Part shown: positions 17,918 through 27,421 of the stretch, piece by piece
Numbering within the stretch: position 1 is the first letter of the stretch
Layout of the letters: each line of letters begins with the position of its first letter
DNA from: Pirellulimonas nuda
GTDB lineage: Bacteria > Planctomycetota > Planctomycetia > Pirellulales > Lacipirellulaceae
Assembly: GCF_007750855.1 (NCBI RefSeq)
Contig: NZ_CP036291.1
Location: forward strand, 5,084,001-5,148,000
Direction: 5' to 3'
DNA length: 64,000 nt
Program-made: the position numbers and the translations under genes
The notes under the pieces: generated by a model
The model's database searches: none
Told to the model about the DNA's origin: nothing
The model's input: the letters and a program-made list of their open reading frames with translations, nothing else

Positions 17918-18792
17918 TGCGACTGGTCGTGCTCGGATCGCCCAATAGCTGGTATTTTGCGGACCTCCAACGCGCAGCCGCGGGACGGCACACGCTGACC
18001 GCGGCGCCGTTCTCTACGTTGACCAGCGGCGTCGTCGACGGGCGCCGGCGCGTCGCCTCGGGGGGCTGCTGCTTGAACGACGTCGACGGCGTGCTGGTCC
18101 GCACGATGCCCCCCGGCTCGCTTGAGCAGGTGGTGTTCCGGATGGACGCCCTGGGGCAGCTCGAGCAGGAAGGGATCGCGGTGCTCAACACCCCGCGGGC
18201 CATCGAGTGCGCCGTAGACAAGTACCTGGCCACCTGCCGCCTGGCCGCGGCCGGCCTCGACACGCCAGAAACCTACGCCTGCCAGACGGCCGACCAGGCG
18301 ATGGAGGCCTTCGACCGATTGGGCCGCGACGCCGTGCTCAAGCCGGTGTTCGGCGGCGAGGGACGCGGCGTCACCCGGCTCACCGACGCCGACCTGGCCT
18401 GCCGCGCGTTCTCGATGCTCCAGCAGCTAGGGGGGGTGATCTACCTGCAGCGCTTCGTGCCGCACCGCGGCGAGGACCTGCGGCTCTTGGTGCTGGGCGA
18501 GCGGGTGCTGGGCATGCGGCGGCGGAACCCGGCCGACTGGCGGACCAACATCAGCCGCGGCGCCACGGCCGGGCCGCTGGAGGTGACGCCCGAACTGGCC
18601 CAGCTCGCCCGGCGGGCCGCGGCCTGTGTGGGGGCGTCGCTGGCGGGGGTCGACCTGCTGCCGGGGGTCGACGGCCGGCTGTACGCGTTGGAAGTAAACG
18701 CCGTGCCGGGCTGGAGGGCGCTCGTGCAGGTCACGGGCGTCGACGTTGCCCGCGAGGTGCTCGCCTTGCTAGAGCAGATGGCCCGCCGGTAG
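17917..18792 (+). CDS. RimK-like ATP-grasp ligase of the H4MPT gene set
   Basis: A 291-aa ATP-grasp protein. Visible ATP-grasp signatures are DKYLATCRLAAAGL, a Lys-containing strand AVLKPVFGGEGRGV, YLQRFVPHRGEDLRLLVLG, and the metal-binding segment ALEVNAVPGW. In methylotrophs a RimK-like ATP-grasp protein (called Orf5 in the archaeal-like C1 cluster) is encoded beside mch and is needed for the H4MPT pathway. A role in adding a glutamyl or other residue to dephospho-H4MPT is inferred. The one-base overlap with mch supports a shared function. The true start is the coupled ATG, although the frame is open further 5'. Confidence 0.85.
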   Translation: MRLVVLGSPNSWYFADLQRAAAGRHTLTAAPFSTLTSGVVDGRRRVASGGCCLNDVDGVLVRTMPPGSLEQVVFRMDALGQLEQEGIAVLNTPRAIECAVDKYLATCRLAAAGLDTPETYACQTADQAMEAFDRLGRDAVLKPVFGGEGRGVTRLTDADLACRAFSMLQQLGGVIYLQRFVPHRGEDLRLLVLGERVLGMRRRNPADWRTNISRGATAGPLEVTPELAQLARRAAACVGASLAGVDLLPGVDGRLYALEVNAVPGWRALVQVTGVDVAREVLALLEQMARR

Positions 18793-18804
18793 CAGAACAG
18801 GCGA

Positions 18805-18903
18805 TCCGGGTGCGTCGGCCCCCGGAGTAGAGTGGGATGCACCGTCGGGAAGCTTTGCGCGAAACAAGCTCCGTTGGCTGACGCCAACGGCTCGCCTGGG
18901 GGG
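18805..18903. repeat. CCGGGTGCGTCGG / ACGCCAACGGCTCGCCTGG repeat element
   Basis: Between the convergent ATP-grasp and K+ channel genes lies a CCGGGTGCGTCGGCCCCCGG hairpin (about 18808-18827). A second unit CTCCGTTGGCTGACGCCAAC extending to 18900 contains the internal pairing TTGG/CCAA. The second unit recurs with variation at 13444-13463, 26600-26630 and, inside a gene, at 50467-50498. Confidence 0.65.
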
Positions 18904-18922
18904 TCTTCTCTGCTTCCCCGAC

Positions 18923-19921
18923 CTACAGCTTGTACGCTTCTTGGAACGCCACCACGTCGGGCTGCTTGCCCATCACGATCACCGTGTCGTCGTGGCAGAA
19001 CAGCTCATCGGGCTCGGGGTTGAACACCATCCGGCCGTCGCTGCGGCGGATGGCGATGATCATCACCCGGTGCCGCTGCCGGGTGCCCGCCTCGCGGACG
19101 CTCTTGCCGGTGAGCGGGCTGCCGGGGCCGATGCTCAGTTCTTCCAGCTCCGCGTCGAGCGTCTGATTGTCGGTGACCAGTTCCAGCATGTCCGCGGCGT
19201 GCGGGCGGGTGACCATCTGAGCGATCCGCCGGGCGCCGATCACGGCCGGCAGGATCACACGGTCGGCGCCCGCCTGCAGCAGCTTCTTCTCGGTGCTGAG
19301 CAGCTCCCCGCGGGCGATGATCCGCAGGCTGCGGCTCAGGTTCCGCGCCGTGAGCGTGAGAAACACGTTGTCGGCGTCGCTGCGCAGCGCCACGACCAGC
19401 GTCTTGGCGCGTTCGATCCCCGCGGCCAACAGCGTGTCCTCGTCGGTGGCGTCGCCGTGCACGGCCAGCAGCCCCTCGTCGCAGGCCTCGACGATCGACT
19501 CCTGGTCGCTGTCGACCACCACGAACGGCTTGTTGCGACGCTTCAGCTCATCGACCAGCGTTTTCCCCATCCGGCCGAAGCCGCAGATGATGGTGTGGTC
19601 GGCGATGTGAGAGATTTCGCGGGTCATGCGTTGAAGCCCCATTGCGCGGCGGATCTGGCCCTCGAACATGGCCTGCAACACCAGACCGATGGTGTACCCC
19701 ACCAGCGTGGTGCCGAACAGGATCAGGGCGATCGTGTAGATCTGCTCGACCGGCCCGACCACGCTGCGTTCGCCGTAGCCGACCGTGGTGACGGTGATCA
19801 CGAAGAAGTAGACCGCCTCGAGCCACCCGTCGCCGGTGATCTGACGCCGGGCGACGATCGCCAGCACGAACAGCCCCGCCATCAGCAGCAAGCAGCGGCG
19901 GATGCGGTGCAGTAGCGGCAT
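18923..19921 (-). CDS. Two-TM potassium channel with RCK (TrkA-N/TrkA-C) domain
   Basis: A 332-aa membrane protein with an inner helix (about 9-26), a pore loop carrying the K+ selectivity filter TVGYG (46-50), and a second helix (about 60-85). The cytoplasmic part has a Rossmann fold RCK/TrkA-N domain with GFGRMGKTLVDEL and a terminal acidic residue of strand 2 in VVVDSDQ. It ends with a TrkA-C domain. This architecture matches MthK/GsuK-like ligand-gated K+ channels. I chose the start MPLLHRIRRC. The gene lies 50 bp downstream of an ABC ATPase on the same strand, possibly co-transcribed. Confidence 0.92.
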   Translation of the reverse strand: MPLLHRIRRCLLLMAGLFVLAIVARRQITGDGWLEAVYFFVITVTTVGYGERSVVGPVEQIYTIALILFGTTLVGYTIGLVLQAMFEGQIRRAMGLQRMTREISHIADHTIICGFGRMGKTLVDELKRRNKPFVVVDSDQESIVEACDEGLLAVHGDATDEDTLLAAGIERAKTLVVALRSDADNVFLTLTARNLSRSLRIIARGELLSTEKKLLQAGADRVILPAVIGARRIAQMVTRPHAADMLELVTDNQTLDAELEELSIGPGSPLTGKSVREAGTRQRHRVMIIAIRRSDGRMVFNPEPDELFCHDDTVIVMGKQPDVVAFQEAYKL

Positions 19922-19971
19922 GCAGTTGTTTCGTCCTTGATGGCGCCGCTCCGCCCAGCGGCGCGGACGCG

Positions 19972-20661
<690 letters not shown>

Positions 20662-20930
20662 GCGGCGGGGGTGCTCAACTTTGAAAAAATACGTTCTGGG
20701 CCACAAGCGGCAGGTTAGAAGCTTCGGCGATCCGCTTGGGCGCCGTCAAGGCTGCGCCGCGATGAAGCAAGAATTTTGCGTCCCCCCGGGGGGTCACTCT
20801 GCCCCCGCCCCCTACAATCGGCCAGCCGAGCTGCCCGCCGGCCGCAACCGCGATCGACGCACCCGCCCTGCCGACCTACGATGGGCGTGCGCTACGAACG
20901 ACTTCGATCCACCCCAAGGCGGAGCCTTCC

Positions 20931-22493
20931 TTGAGTCAACACGTTGTGATCGTCGGCGCCGGACCGGGGGGACTCGCCGCAGCGATGCTGCTGGCCAAGT
21001 CCGGGGTACGCACCACAGTAGTCGAGGCGCAGCCGTACGTCGGCGGCCGGACCTCGACGCTGCACGACCAGGGGTACTGCTTCGACCGCGGCCCCACGTT
21101 TTTTCTCTACCCGCGGATCCTGCAAGAGATTTTCGCCACATGCGGGTACGACCTGTTCGAGGAGTGCCCGATGGCCCGCCTCGACCCGCAGTACCGGCTG
21201 GTCTTCGGCGAAGGGGGCCAGCTGGACGCCACCCCCAACGTTGATCGGATGGAGGCCGAGGTCGCCCGCTTTGCCCCGGGCGACGAGCGCGGGCTGCGGC
21301 CGTTCCTCGCCGAGAACCGCAAGAAGCTGGACCACTTCCAACCGATCCTCGAGTCGCCGTTCTACAAGATGGCGGACCTGCTGCGGCCCGAGGTGATGCG
21401 TTCGGCCCACCTGCTCCGGCCGTGGCGCTCGCTTTATCACGAGGTAGGCCGGTTCTTCAAAGACCCGCGGCTGCGGCTGGCGTTTACGTTCCAGGGCAAG
21501 TACCTGGGGATGTCGCCGTTCCAGTGCCCCAGCCTGTTCTCCATCCTGGCCTACCTAGAGTACGAGTACGGCGTGTTCCACCCGATGGGTGGCTGCGGCG
21601 CGGTGAGCGAGCGGATGGCGCAGATCGTCCGCGATCTGGGGGGCGAGGTGCTGACCGATCAGCCGGTAGAGAGCATCCAGTTCGCCGGCCGTCGGGCCGT
21701 GGGGGTGACCACGCCGAGCGGGCCGATCGCGTGTGACGCCCTGGTGATCAACGCCGACTTCGCCCAAGCGATGCACTCGCTCGTCCCCAACGGGCTGCGG
21801 CGCCGCTGGACCGACGCCAAGCTCCAGCAGAAGCGCTACTCGTGCTCGACGTTCATGCTGTACCTGGGACTCAAGGGCGAACAACCGGAGCTGCCGCACC
21901 ACACGATCTATCTTTCGAAGAGCTACCGGGAGAACCTGCTGAACATCGAGTCGCGGCACCGGCTCGACCCCGACCCCTCGTTCTATGTGCAGAACGCCTC
22001 GGTCACCGACCAGAGCCTCGCCCCGCCCGGCGACAGCACGCTGTACATGCTGGTCCCTACGTCGCAGATGCACGCCAACATCGATTGGACGCAAGAGCGG
22101 GACCGATTCCGCGCGCTCGCCATCCGCCAGCTCTCCAAGATCGGGCTCAACAACGTCGCAGGACGCATCCGGGTCGAACACGTCGTCACCCCCGCCGACT
22201 GGCAGAACGGCTGTCGGATCTTCCGGGGCGCTACGTTCAACCTGGCGCACAACCTGGGGCAGATGCTGTACTGGCGTCCCCACAACCGGTTTGAGGACCT
22301 CGACGGCGTCTACCTGGTCGGCGGCGGCACCCACCCCGGCAGCGGCCTGCCGACCATCTACTCATCGGCCCGTATCACCACCGACTCGCTGCTGGCCGAC
22401 CTGGGCGTAGTGGCTCCGGACAAGCACCGAACCGCCAAGACACCAAGAGCGCCAAGACGCGCCAAGACAGAAGCGGTCGAGAGCCTTAACTGA
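20931..22493 (+). CDS. Carotenoid (CrtN/CrtP-like) FAD-dependent desaturase/oxidase A
   Basis: A 520-aa FAD enzyme of the CrtI/CrtN/CrtP family. The Rossmann motif GAGPGGLAAAML begins at residue 9, followed by GGRTSTLHDQGYCFDRGPTFF. The C-terminal FAD-binding motif includes YLVGGGTHPGSGLPTIY. The start is TTG at 20931, preceded by AAGGCGGAG. It opens a six-gene cluster that resembles the staphyloxanthin set in function. Whether it desaturates squalene/dehydrosqualene (CrtN role) or oxidises a terminal methyl (CrtP role) cannot be told from sequence alone. The last 20 or so residues (KTPRAPRRAK and onward) are encoded by an inverted repeat arm and look acquired. Confidence 0.9.
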   Translation: MSQHVVIVGAGPGGLAAAMLLAKSGVRTTVVEAQPYVGGRTSTLHDQGYCFDRGPTFFLYPRILQEIFATCGYDLFEECPMARLDPQYRLVFGEGGQLDATPNVDRMEAEVARFAPGDERGLRPFLAENRKKLDHFQPILESPFYKMADLLRPEVMRSAHLLRPWRSLYHEVGRFFKDPRLRLAFTFQGKYLGMSPFQCPSLFSILAYLEYEYGVFHPMGGCGAVSERMAQIVRDLGGEVLTDQPVESIQFAGRRAVGVTTPSGPIACDALVINADFAQAMHSLVPNGLRRRWTDAKLQQKRYSCSTFMLYLGLKGEQPELPHHTIYLSKSYRENLLNIESRHRLDPDPSFYVQNASVTDQSLAPPGDSTLYMLVPTSQMHANIDWTQERDRFRALAIRQLSKIGLNNVAGRIRVEHVVTPADWQNGCRIFRGATFNLAHNLGQMLYWRPHNRFEDLDGVYLVGGGTHPGSGLPTIYSSARITTDSLLADLGVVAPDKHRTAKTPRAPRRAKTEAVESLN

Positions 22494-22599
22494 TGCGCGA
22501 ACGCTGGATCGATCAAGAGTCAAGAGAAGGTAGCGGTGAATAAACAGGTATGAATATCGTCCTTGGCGCGTCTTGGCGCTCTTGGCGTCTTGGCGGTTC
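22429..22599. repeat. 38-bp inverted repeat overlapping the end of desaturase A
   Basis: Arms 22429-22466 and 22562-22599 (CTTGGCGCGTCTTGGCGCTC and onward) are reverse complements with a single mismatch. Each arm is itself built of CTTGGCG-type units. The left arm is translated as the C-terminal tail of desaturase A. The right arm ends 5 bp before the ATG of the squalene/phytoene synthase gene, so the element occupies the whole junction. No ribosome binding site other than sequence in or next to the arm (GGCGGTTCTGAA) is seen for the downstream gene. Confidence 0.9.
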
Positions 22600-22603
22600 T
22601 GAA

Positions 22604-23512
22604 ATGGCATCACTCGAACACCTCCTCGAAACCACCAGCCGCACCTTTGCGCTGGCCATCCCGCTGCTCCCCGAGCCGCTGCGGCGGGAGGTGACGCTCG
22701 GGTATCTGGTGTTCCGGATCGCCGACACGCTGGAAGACGCCGAGTGCCTCAACCGCGACCAGCGGATCGCCGGGCTGGAAGAGCTGCAAGCGTTGTTGCG
22801 AGACCCATCCCCCGCCGACGCCGAGCGGTTCGCCCGCCACTGGACGGCCCTGCACCCGACCACCAACCCCGACTACGCCGGGCTGCTGCGGCAAACGGGA
22901 GACGTGCTGGGCGCCGTCGCCCAACTTGAGCCCGCCCCGCGGGAGATCATCCGCCGGCACGCCCGCCGCAGCGCAGCGGGCATGGCCGCCACGCTCCGCG
23001 CGGCCCAGCCCAGCGGAGGCTTCGCGCTGCGGGACATCGGCCAACTGAAAGAGTACTGCTACTTCGTCGCCGGCATCGTCGGCGAGATGCTCACGGAGCT
23101 GTTCTGTCTGAGGCTGGCGCCGTCGCCGGCCCGCGACGCGCTGACGGGCTGCGCGGCCGCGTTCGGCGAGGGGCTGCAGTTGGTGAACATCCTCAAGGAC
23201 GCCGACTGCGACGCCGATCAGGGGCGTCGCTACTTGCCCGTCGGCGTGCCGATGGCTGCCCTCTTTGCGTTGGCCCGACGCGACCTGGCCTCGGCGCGGC
23301 GGTACGTCGACCTGCTGGCCGACGCCGACGCCCCCTCGGGCTGCATCGCGTTCGCCCGCCTGCCGATGGAGCTGGCCCTCGCCGCGCTGGACCGCCTGGA
23401 AACCGCCGGCCCCGGCGCCAAGCTGAGCCGCCAGCAGGTGGCCGACATCCTGGCCGGCGTTACCGGCGCCCTCGCCCCCCAAGTCGCGGCCCCCCAGGAC
23501 GCAGGCGGATGA
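22604..23512 (+). CDS. Squalene/phytoene synthase family protein
   Basis: A 302-aa trans-isoprenyl diphosphate synthase (squalene/phytoene) family member. The first Asp-rich motif is in RIADTLEDAE and the second in NILKDADCDADQGRRYLP, both Mg2+-diphosphate binding. Adjacent CrtN-like genes suggest condensation of two farnesyl-PP to presqualene-PP, squalene or dehydrosqualene for a C30 carotenoid. I chose ATG 22604 because residues encoded further upstream come from a repeat arm. The stop overlaps the next start (ATGA), indicating coupling. Substrate (C15 or C20) is inferred from neighbours. Confidence 0.88.
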   Translation: MASLEHLLETTSRTFALAIPLLPEPLRREVTLGYLVFRIADTLEDAECLNRDQRIAGLEELQALLRDPSPADAERFARHWTALHPTTNPDYAGLLRQTGDVLGAVAQLEPAPREIIRRHARRSAAGMAATLRAAQPSGGFALRDIGQLKEYCYFVAGIVGEMLTELFCLRLAPSPARDALTGCAAAFGEGLQLVNILKDADCDADQGRRYLPVGVPMAALFALARRDLASARRYVDLLADADAPSGCIAFARLPMELALAALDRLETAGPGAKLSRQQVADILAGVTGALAPQVAAPQDAGG

Positions 23513-25020
23513 CGCGGCACACCAGCTCCCGCGCGGCAGCGGCGTCGGTCCGCCCGATCGCCGCGCCCAACGTCGCCACGGCCTTAGCGGCGGCGCGGTC
23601 GGCCCAAACCACCTGGGCCGATACTCCGCTGCCCAAGCGGCTGGCGACGCTCCGCGGGCTACGCAGACTGATCGCGGCCGACCCGATGCCCTGGGCAGAA
23701 GAACTTGCGGCCGGCGGGCTGCGAACCGTCGCCGAGGGGTTGGCTACGGAGGTCATCCCGCTGCTGGACGCCTGCCGCTTCGCCCAGCGCGTCGCCCCCG
23801 CGCTGCTGCGAGAGCAGCGGCTCTCGACGGCCGGGCGGCCCTTCTGGTGCCGGGGCGTGTCGGTGCGCGTCCGTCGCGAGCCGCTGGGCGTGGTGCTGCT
23901 GATCGGCCCCGGCAACTACCCGCTGTTCTTGCTGGGGGTACAGGTCGTTCACGCGATCGCCGCGGGGAACGCCGTGTTGGTGAAGCCCCCCCCGGGGGGC
24001 GAGGCGCCGGCGCTGCGTCTGGTTGCGTCGCTGCGGGAAGCCGGGGTCCACCCGTGCGTGGTCCAACTGCTCGACGCCGACCCGTCGTCCGCCCAACAGG
24101 CGATCGAGCTGGGGGTCGACAAGATCGTCCTCACCGGCGGCGTGAAGACGGGCCGCAGGGTGCTGCACGGCGCCGCGGAGACCCTCACGCCGACCACGAT
24201 GGAGCTCAGCGGCTGCGACGCCGCGTGGGTGCTGGGCAGCGCCGACCTGGAACGCGCGGCCCGCTGCTTGGCGTTCGGGTTAACGCTCAACTCCGGCGCC
24301 ACCTGCATCGCCCCCCGGCGGGTTTACGTAGACGAACGTCACGCAGACGCCCTGTGCGACAAGCTGCTCCGGCAGCTTGCCGGCGCCGAGGCCTGCATCG
24401 TCCCCGAGGCCAACCGCGCCGAAGCCCACCGGCTCATCGGCCAGGCGCTGGACGCCGGGGCGACGCTCCTCTCCCCCAAGACCGGCTACGACCCCAGCCG
24501 GGGCGCGTTCCCACCGGTCGTGCTGCGCGTCGATCGCGGCCCCGTGGAGTTGCAGCGCAGCGACTTGTTCGCCCCGGTGATGACCGTCGCCCCGGTCGTC
24601 AGCGAACAAGAGCTGCTGGCCGAGACGCGCCGCTGCCCCTACGGTCTGGGGGTGAGCATCTTCGGCGACGAGCACGACGCGTTGCGGCTGGCCCGGCAGG
24701 CGCCGGCCGGGTGCGTGACGATCAACGACATCATCGCCCCCACGGCCGACCCACGCGTGCCGTTCAGCGGCTGGGGCCAGAGCGGCTTCGGCGTGACCCG
24801 GGGCAGCGCGGGGCTGCTCGAGATGACCCGCTTGAAGGCCGTGGTCGCCCGCCGCGGCGCGTGGCTGCCGCACCTCGACCCGCCGCGGCCCGGCCTCGCC
24901 AAGTTGTTAGCGGGCTTCCTGACCTACTCCCACGCCGGCACAATGGCCGGGCGGTGGCGCGGCCTGCGGGACGTGGCCGGGGCGCTCCGCGAGAAACCAT
25001 CTAGCACGGACGAACCATGA
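23509..25020 (+). CDS. Aldehyde dehydrogenase of the carotenoid cluster
   Basis: A 503-aa NAD(P)+-dependent aldehyde dehydrogenase. The substrate-pocket Glu is in TMELSGCDAAW and the catalytic Cys in NSGATCIAPRRV. NAD-binding elements such as GPGNYPLFLLGVQ and VLVKPPPGGEAPAL are visible. Within this cluster it probably oxidises a diapocarotenal to the diapocarotenoic acid, the role of AldH/CrtNc in staphyloxanthin-type pathways. It overlaps both neighbours by four bases (ATGA at 23509 and at 25017). The C-terminal 60 residues extend beyond the usual ALDH end. Confidence 0.88.
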   Translation: MTRHTSSRAAAASVRPIAAPNVATALAAARSAQTTWADTPLPKRLATLRGLRRLIAADPMPWAEELAAGGLRTVAEGLATEVIPLLDACRFAQRVAPALLREQRLSTAGRPFWCRGVSVRVRREPLGVVLLIGPGNYPLFLLGVQVVHAIAAGNAVLVKPPPGGEAPALRLVASLREAGVHPCVVQLLDADPSSAQQAIELGVDKIVLTGGVKTGRRVLHGAAETLTPTTMELSGCDAAWVLGSADLERAARCLAFGLTLNSGATCIAPRRVYVDERHADALCDKLLRQLAGAEACIVPEANRAEAHRLIGQALDAGATLLSPKTGYDPSRGAFPPVVLRVDRGPVELQRSDLFAPVMTVAPVVSEQELLAETRRCPYGLGVSIFGDEHDALRLARQAPAGCVTINDIIAPTADPRVPFSGWGQSGFGVTRGSAGLLEMTRLKAVVARRGAWLPHLDPPRPGLAKLLAGFLTYSHAGTMAGRWRGLRDVAGALREKPSSTDEP

Positions 25021-26567
25021 TCGCACCAGCAGCCGATTCCCAAGCGGGGACCCACGTAGGCGTCATCGGCGCCGGGCTCGGGGGGCTCGCCGCGGCCTGC
25101 ACGCTGGCCGCGCGCGGCTACCGCGTCACCCTCTTCGAGCGCAACGGCTGGCTCGGCGGCAAGGCCGCGGTGCTGCACGCGGACGGGTTCCGGTTCGACA
25201 TGGGGCCCACCATCCTCACGGTCCCCTCGGTGCTGCGCCGCGTGTTCGACGAGGCGGGTGTGCGGATGGAAGACCGCCTCGACCTGGTGGCGCTCGACCC
25301 GCAGTGGCGCTGCTTCTTCGAGGACAAGAGCGTGCTCGACCTGGTGGCAGACACCCAGGCGATGAAGCAGCGGCTGCACGCGTTTGCGGGACCGAAGGTG
25401 GCCAGCGGCTACGAGCGGTTCCTGGGCGCCTCGCAACGGCTGCACGAGATCTCCGAGCGTTTCTTCTTCTGGAAGAGCGTCGGCGGCATCATGGACACGC
25501 TCGACTTCAGCCAGACGTTCACCCCCGCGGTGCTGAGCGATTTGCTGCAGTTGCGGATGGGGAAGACCGTCGCGGCGTCGGTGCGGTCTTACGTCCCCGA
25601 AGCGCGGGTGGCGCAGATGATCGACCACTTCACGCAGTACGTCGGCTCGTCGCCCGACGCCTCGCCGGCGGTGCTGTGCGGCATCGCCCACATGCAAACC
25701 AGCGAGGGGATCTGGTACCCGATGGGGGGGACGCGGGCCGTGCCCGAGGCGCTCGAGAAGCTCGCCGGCGAGCTGGGGGTCGAGTTCCGCTTGAACGCCC
25801 CGGTTGCGAAGATCACGGTCGAGCGGGGCGAGGCGACCGGGGTGGTGCTGGAGGGCGGCGAGCGCGTGGCGCTCGACGCGGTGGTCTCCAACAGCGACAG
25901 CGTGCTGACGCACGAAGAGCTGCTCGGCGGCGCAACCTGGAAGAAGTTCCGCAAGCGTCGCAAGTACGAGCCCGCCTGCTCCGGCGTGGTGCTCTACTTA
26001 GGGCTGACGCAGCGGTACGACCAACTGCTGCACCACAACTTTATCTTCTCGCGCGACCCGCACGAAGAGTTCGAGGCCATCTACCGCCGCGGCGAGACAG
26101 CCCCCGACCCCACCTGCTACGTGGCCGCACCGGCGACAACCGAAGCGGCCGTGGCGCCCGAGGGGGGCGAGGCGCTCTACATCCTGGTCCACACCCCCTA
26201 CCGACGCGACGGGCAAGATTGGTCGAAGATGCTCCCCGCGTACCGCCAGGTGATCCTCGACAAGCTGAAGCGGACCGCCGGGCTTGAGGACATCGAGCAG
26301 CGTATCGTCAGCGAGCACGCCCTCACGCCGCAAGACATCGAAGACCGTTACCACGTGCCGCGCGGCGCCATCTACGGGCTCGCGAGCCACGGGCGGTTCC
26401 TCGGGGCGTTCAAGCCCGCCAACCGCAGCCGTGACGTGAAGAACCTGTACCTCGCCGGGGGCGCGGCCCACCCCGGGCCCGGGATGCCGATGGTGTTGAT
26501 GAGCGGCTGGATCGCGGCCGACTCGTTGGACCAGGACCTGGGTGCGGTGGCGAGCGGGGCGGGCTAG
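25017..26567 (+). CDS. Carotenoid (CrtI/CrtN-like) FAD-dependent desaturase B
   Basis: A 516-aa phytoene desaturase family protein. The FAD motif GAGLGGLAAACTLAARG lies near residue 18, then GGKAAVLHADGFRFDMGPT. The C-terminal signature is NLYLAGGAAHPGPGMPMVL. It is the second desaturase-like gene of the cluster and diverges clearly from the first, so the pair probably divides dehydrogenation and terminal oxidation. The start ATG overlaps the aldehyde dehydrogenase stop (ATGA). Confidence 0.9.
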   Translation: MIAPAADSQAGTHVGVIGAGLGGLAAACTLAARGYRVTLFERNGWLGGKAAVLHADGFRFDMGPTILTVPSVLRRVFDEAGVRMEDRLDLVALDPQWRCFFEDKSVLDLVADTQAMKQRLHAFAGPKVASGYERFLGASQRLHEISERFFFWKSVGGIMDTLDFSQTFTPAVLSDLLQLRMGKTVAASVRSYVPEARVAQMIDHFTQYVGSSPDASPAVLCGIAHMQTSEGIWYPMGGTRAVPEALEKLAGELGVEFRLNAPVAKITVERGEATGVVLEGGERVALDAVVSNSDSVLTHEELLGGATWKKFRKRRKYEPACSGVVLYLGLTQRYDQLLHHNFIFSRDPHEEFEAIYRRGETAPDPTCYVAAPATTEAAVAPEGGEALYILVHTPYRRDGQDWSKMLPAYRQVILDKLKRTAGLEDIEQRIVSEHALTPQDIEDRYHVPRGAIYGLASHGRFLGAFKPANRSRDVKNLYLAGGAAHPGPGMPMVLMSGWIAADSLDQDLGAVASGAG

Positions 26568-26635
26568 GCCTCCCTCAAGTAGAAGCACAACGCAACGCAA
26601 CTCCGGTGGCTCACGCCCCCGGCTCGCTCAGGGAA

Positions 26636-27421
26636 ATGAATCCACAAGCGCCCCAGAGCTCGGCCCAGCTGGTTGGTTGGTTCCGGTGGTACGTACGCCG
26701 GTTCGCCCGCAAGCACCTGCACTCGGTCTGTCTGGCCAGCGACGGCATCCCCAGCGACCCCGCCGGTCCGCTGATCGTGTACGGCAACCACGCCGGCTGG
26801 TGGGACCCGCTGGTGGCGCTGTTGATCGCGCACCGTGTGTTTCCGAACCGAGCGATCTACGCCCCGTTCGACGCCGAAGCGCTGCGTCGCTACCCGTTCT
26901 TTGAGCGGCTGGGGTTTTTTGGGGTCGAACAAGACTCGCCGCGCGGCGCCGCGGCTTTCCTGAAGACATCGCAGGGGGTGCTGGCCCGCCCGGGGGCGAG
27001 CCTCTGGATCACCCCCGAGGGCCGGTTCACCGACCCGCGCGACCACGACGCCCCGTTGCGGCCCGGGCTGGCGCACCTGGCGGCAAGCCTGCCCAACGCG
27101 ACGCTGCTCCCGCTGGCGACCGAGTACCCGTTCTGGGAAGAGAAGCTGCCCGAGGCGCTCAGCCGGTTCGGCACGCCCCTGCTCGCCGCGGAGTACGCCG
27201 GCCTGAGCAAGGAGGCGTGGTCGGGGCTGCTCCACGGCCGGCTGCGTGAAACCCAGCGGCTGCTGGCCGAGCAGTCGCTGGCGCGAGACGGCGCCGCGTT
27301 CGAGGTGCTGGTCGGCGGCAGCGCAGGGGTCGGCGGCGTCTACGAGTGGGTCCGCCGGACCGCCGCGGCGGCTTCGGGCCGATCGTACCGCGCCAGCCAC
27401 GGAGCCAAGCTCTCCCGATGA
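26636..27421 (+). CDS. PlsC-type acyltransferase of the carotenoid cluster
   Basis: A 261-aa acyltransferase. The catalytic HX4D motif is NHAGWWDPL and the substrate-binding motif is TPEGRFTDP, both diagnostic of 1-acylglycerol-3-phosphate acyltransferase-like enzymes. In this cluster it may esterify a glycosylated carotenoid, the job of CrtO in staphyloxanthin synthesis, but from a different protein family. The ATG at 26636 follows AGGGAA. A repeat-family fragment (CTCCGGTGGCTCACG and onward, about 26600-26633) lies directly upstream. Its stop overlaps the glycosyltransferase start. Confidence 0.85.
   Translation: MNPQAPQSSAQLVGWFRWYVRRFARKHLHSVCLASDGIPSDPAGPLIVYGNHAGWWDPLVALLIAHRVFPNRAIYAPFDAEALRRYPFFERLGFFGVEQDSPRGAAAFLKTSQGVLARPGASLWITPEGRFTDPRDHDAPLRPGLAHLAASLPNATLLPLATEYPFWEEKLPEALSRFGTPLLAAEYAGLSKEAWSGLLHGRLRETQRLLAEQSLARDGAAFEVLVGGSAGVGGVYEWVRRTAAAASGRSYRASHGAKLSR

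Noticed and set aside
22550-22603. Upstream ATG for the squalene/phytoene synthase
   Set aside because: The added 18 residues come from the inverted-repeat arm and have no family similarity; ATG 22604 gives the expected N-terminus.
26914-26926. GGGGTTTTTTGGGG considered as a terminator U tract
   Set aside because: It lies inside the acyltransferase gene (Gly-Phe-Phe-Gly codons) and has no hairpin in front of it.
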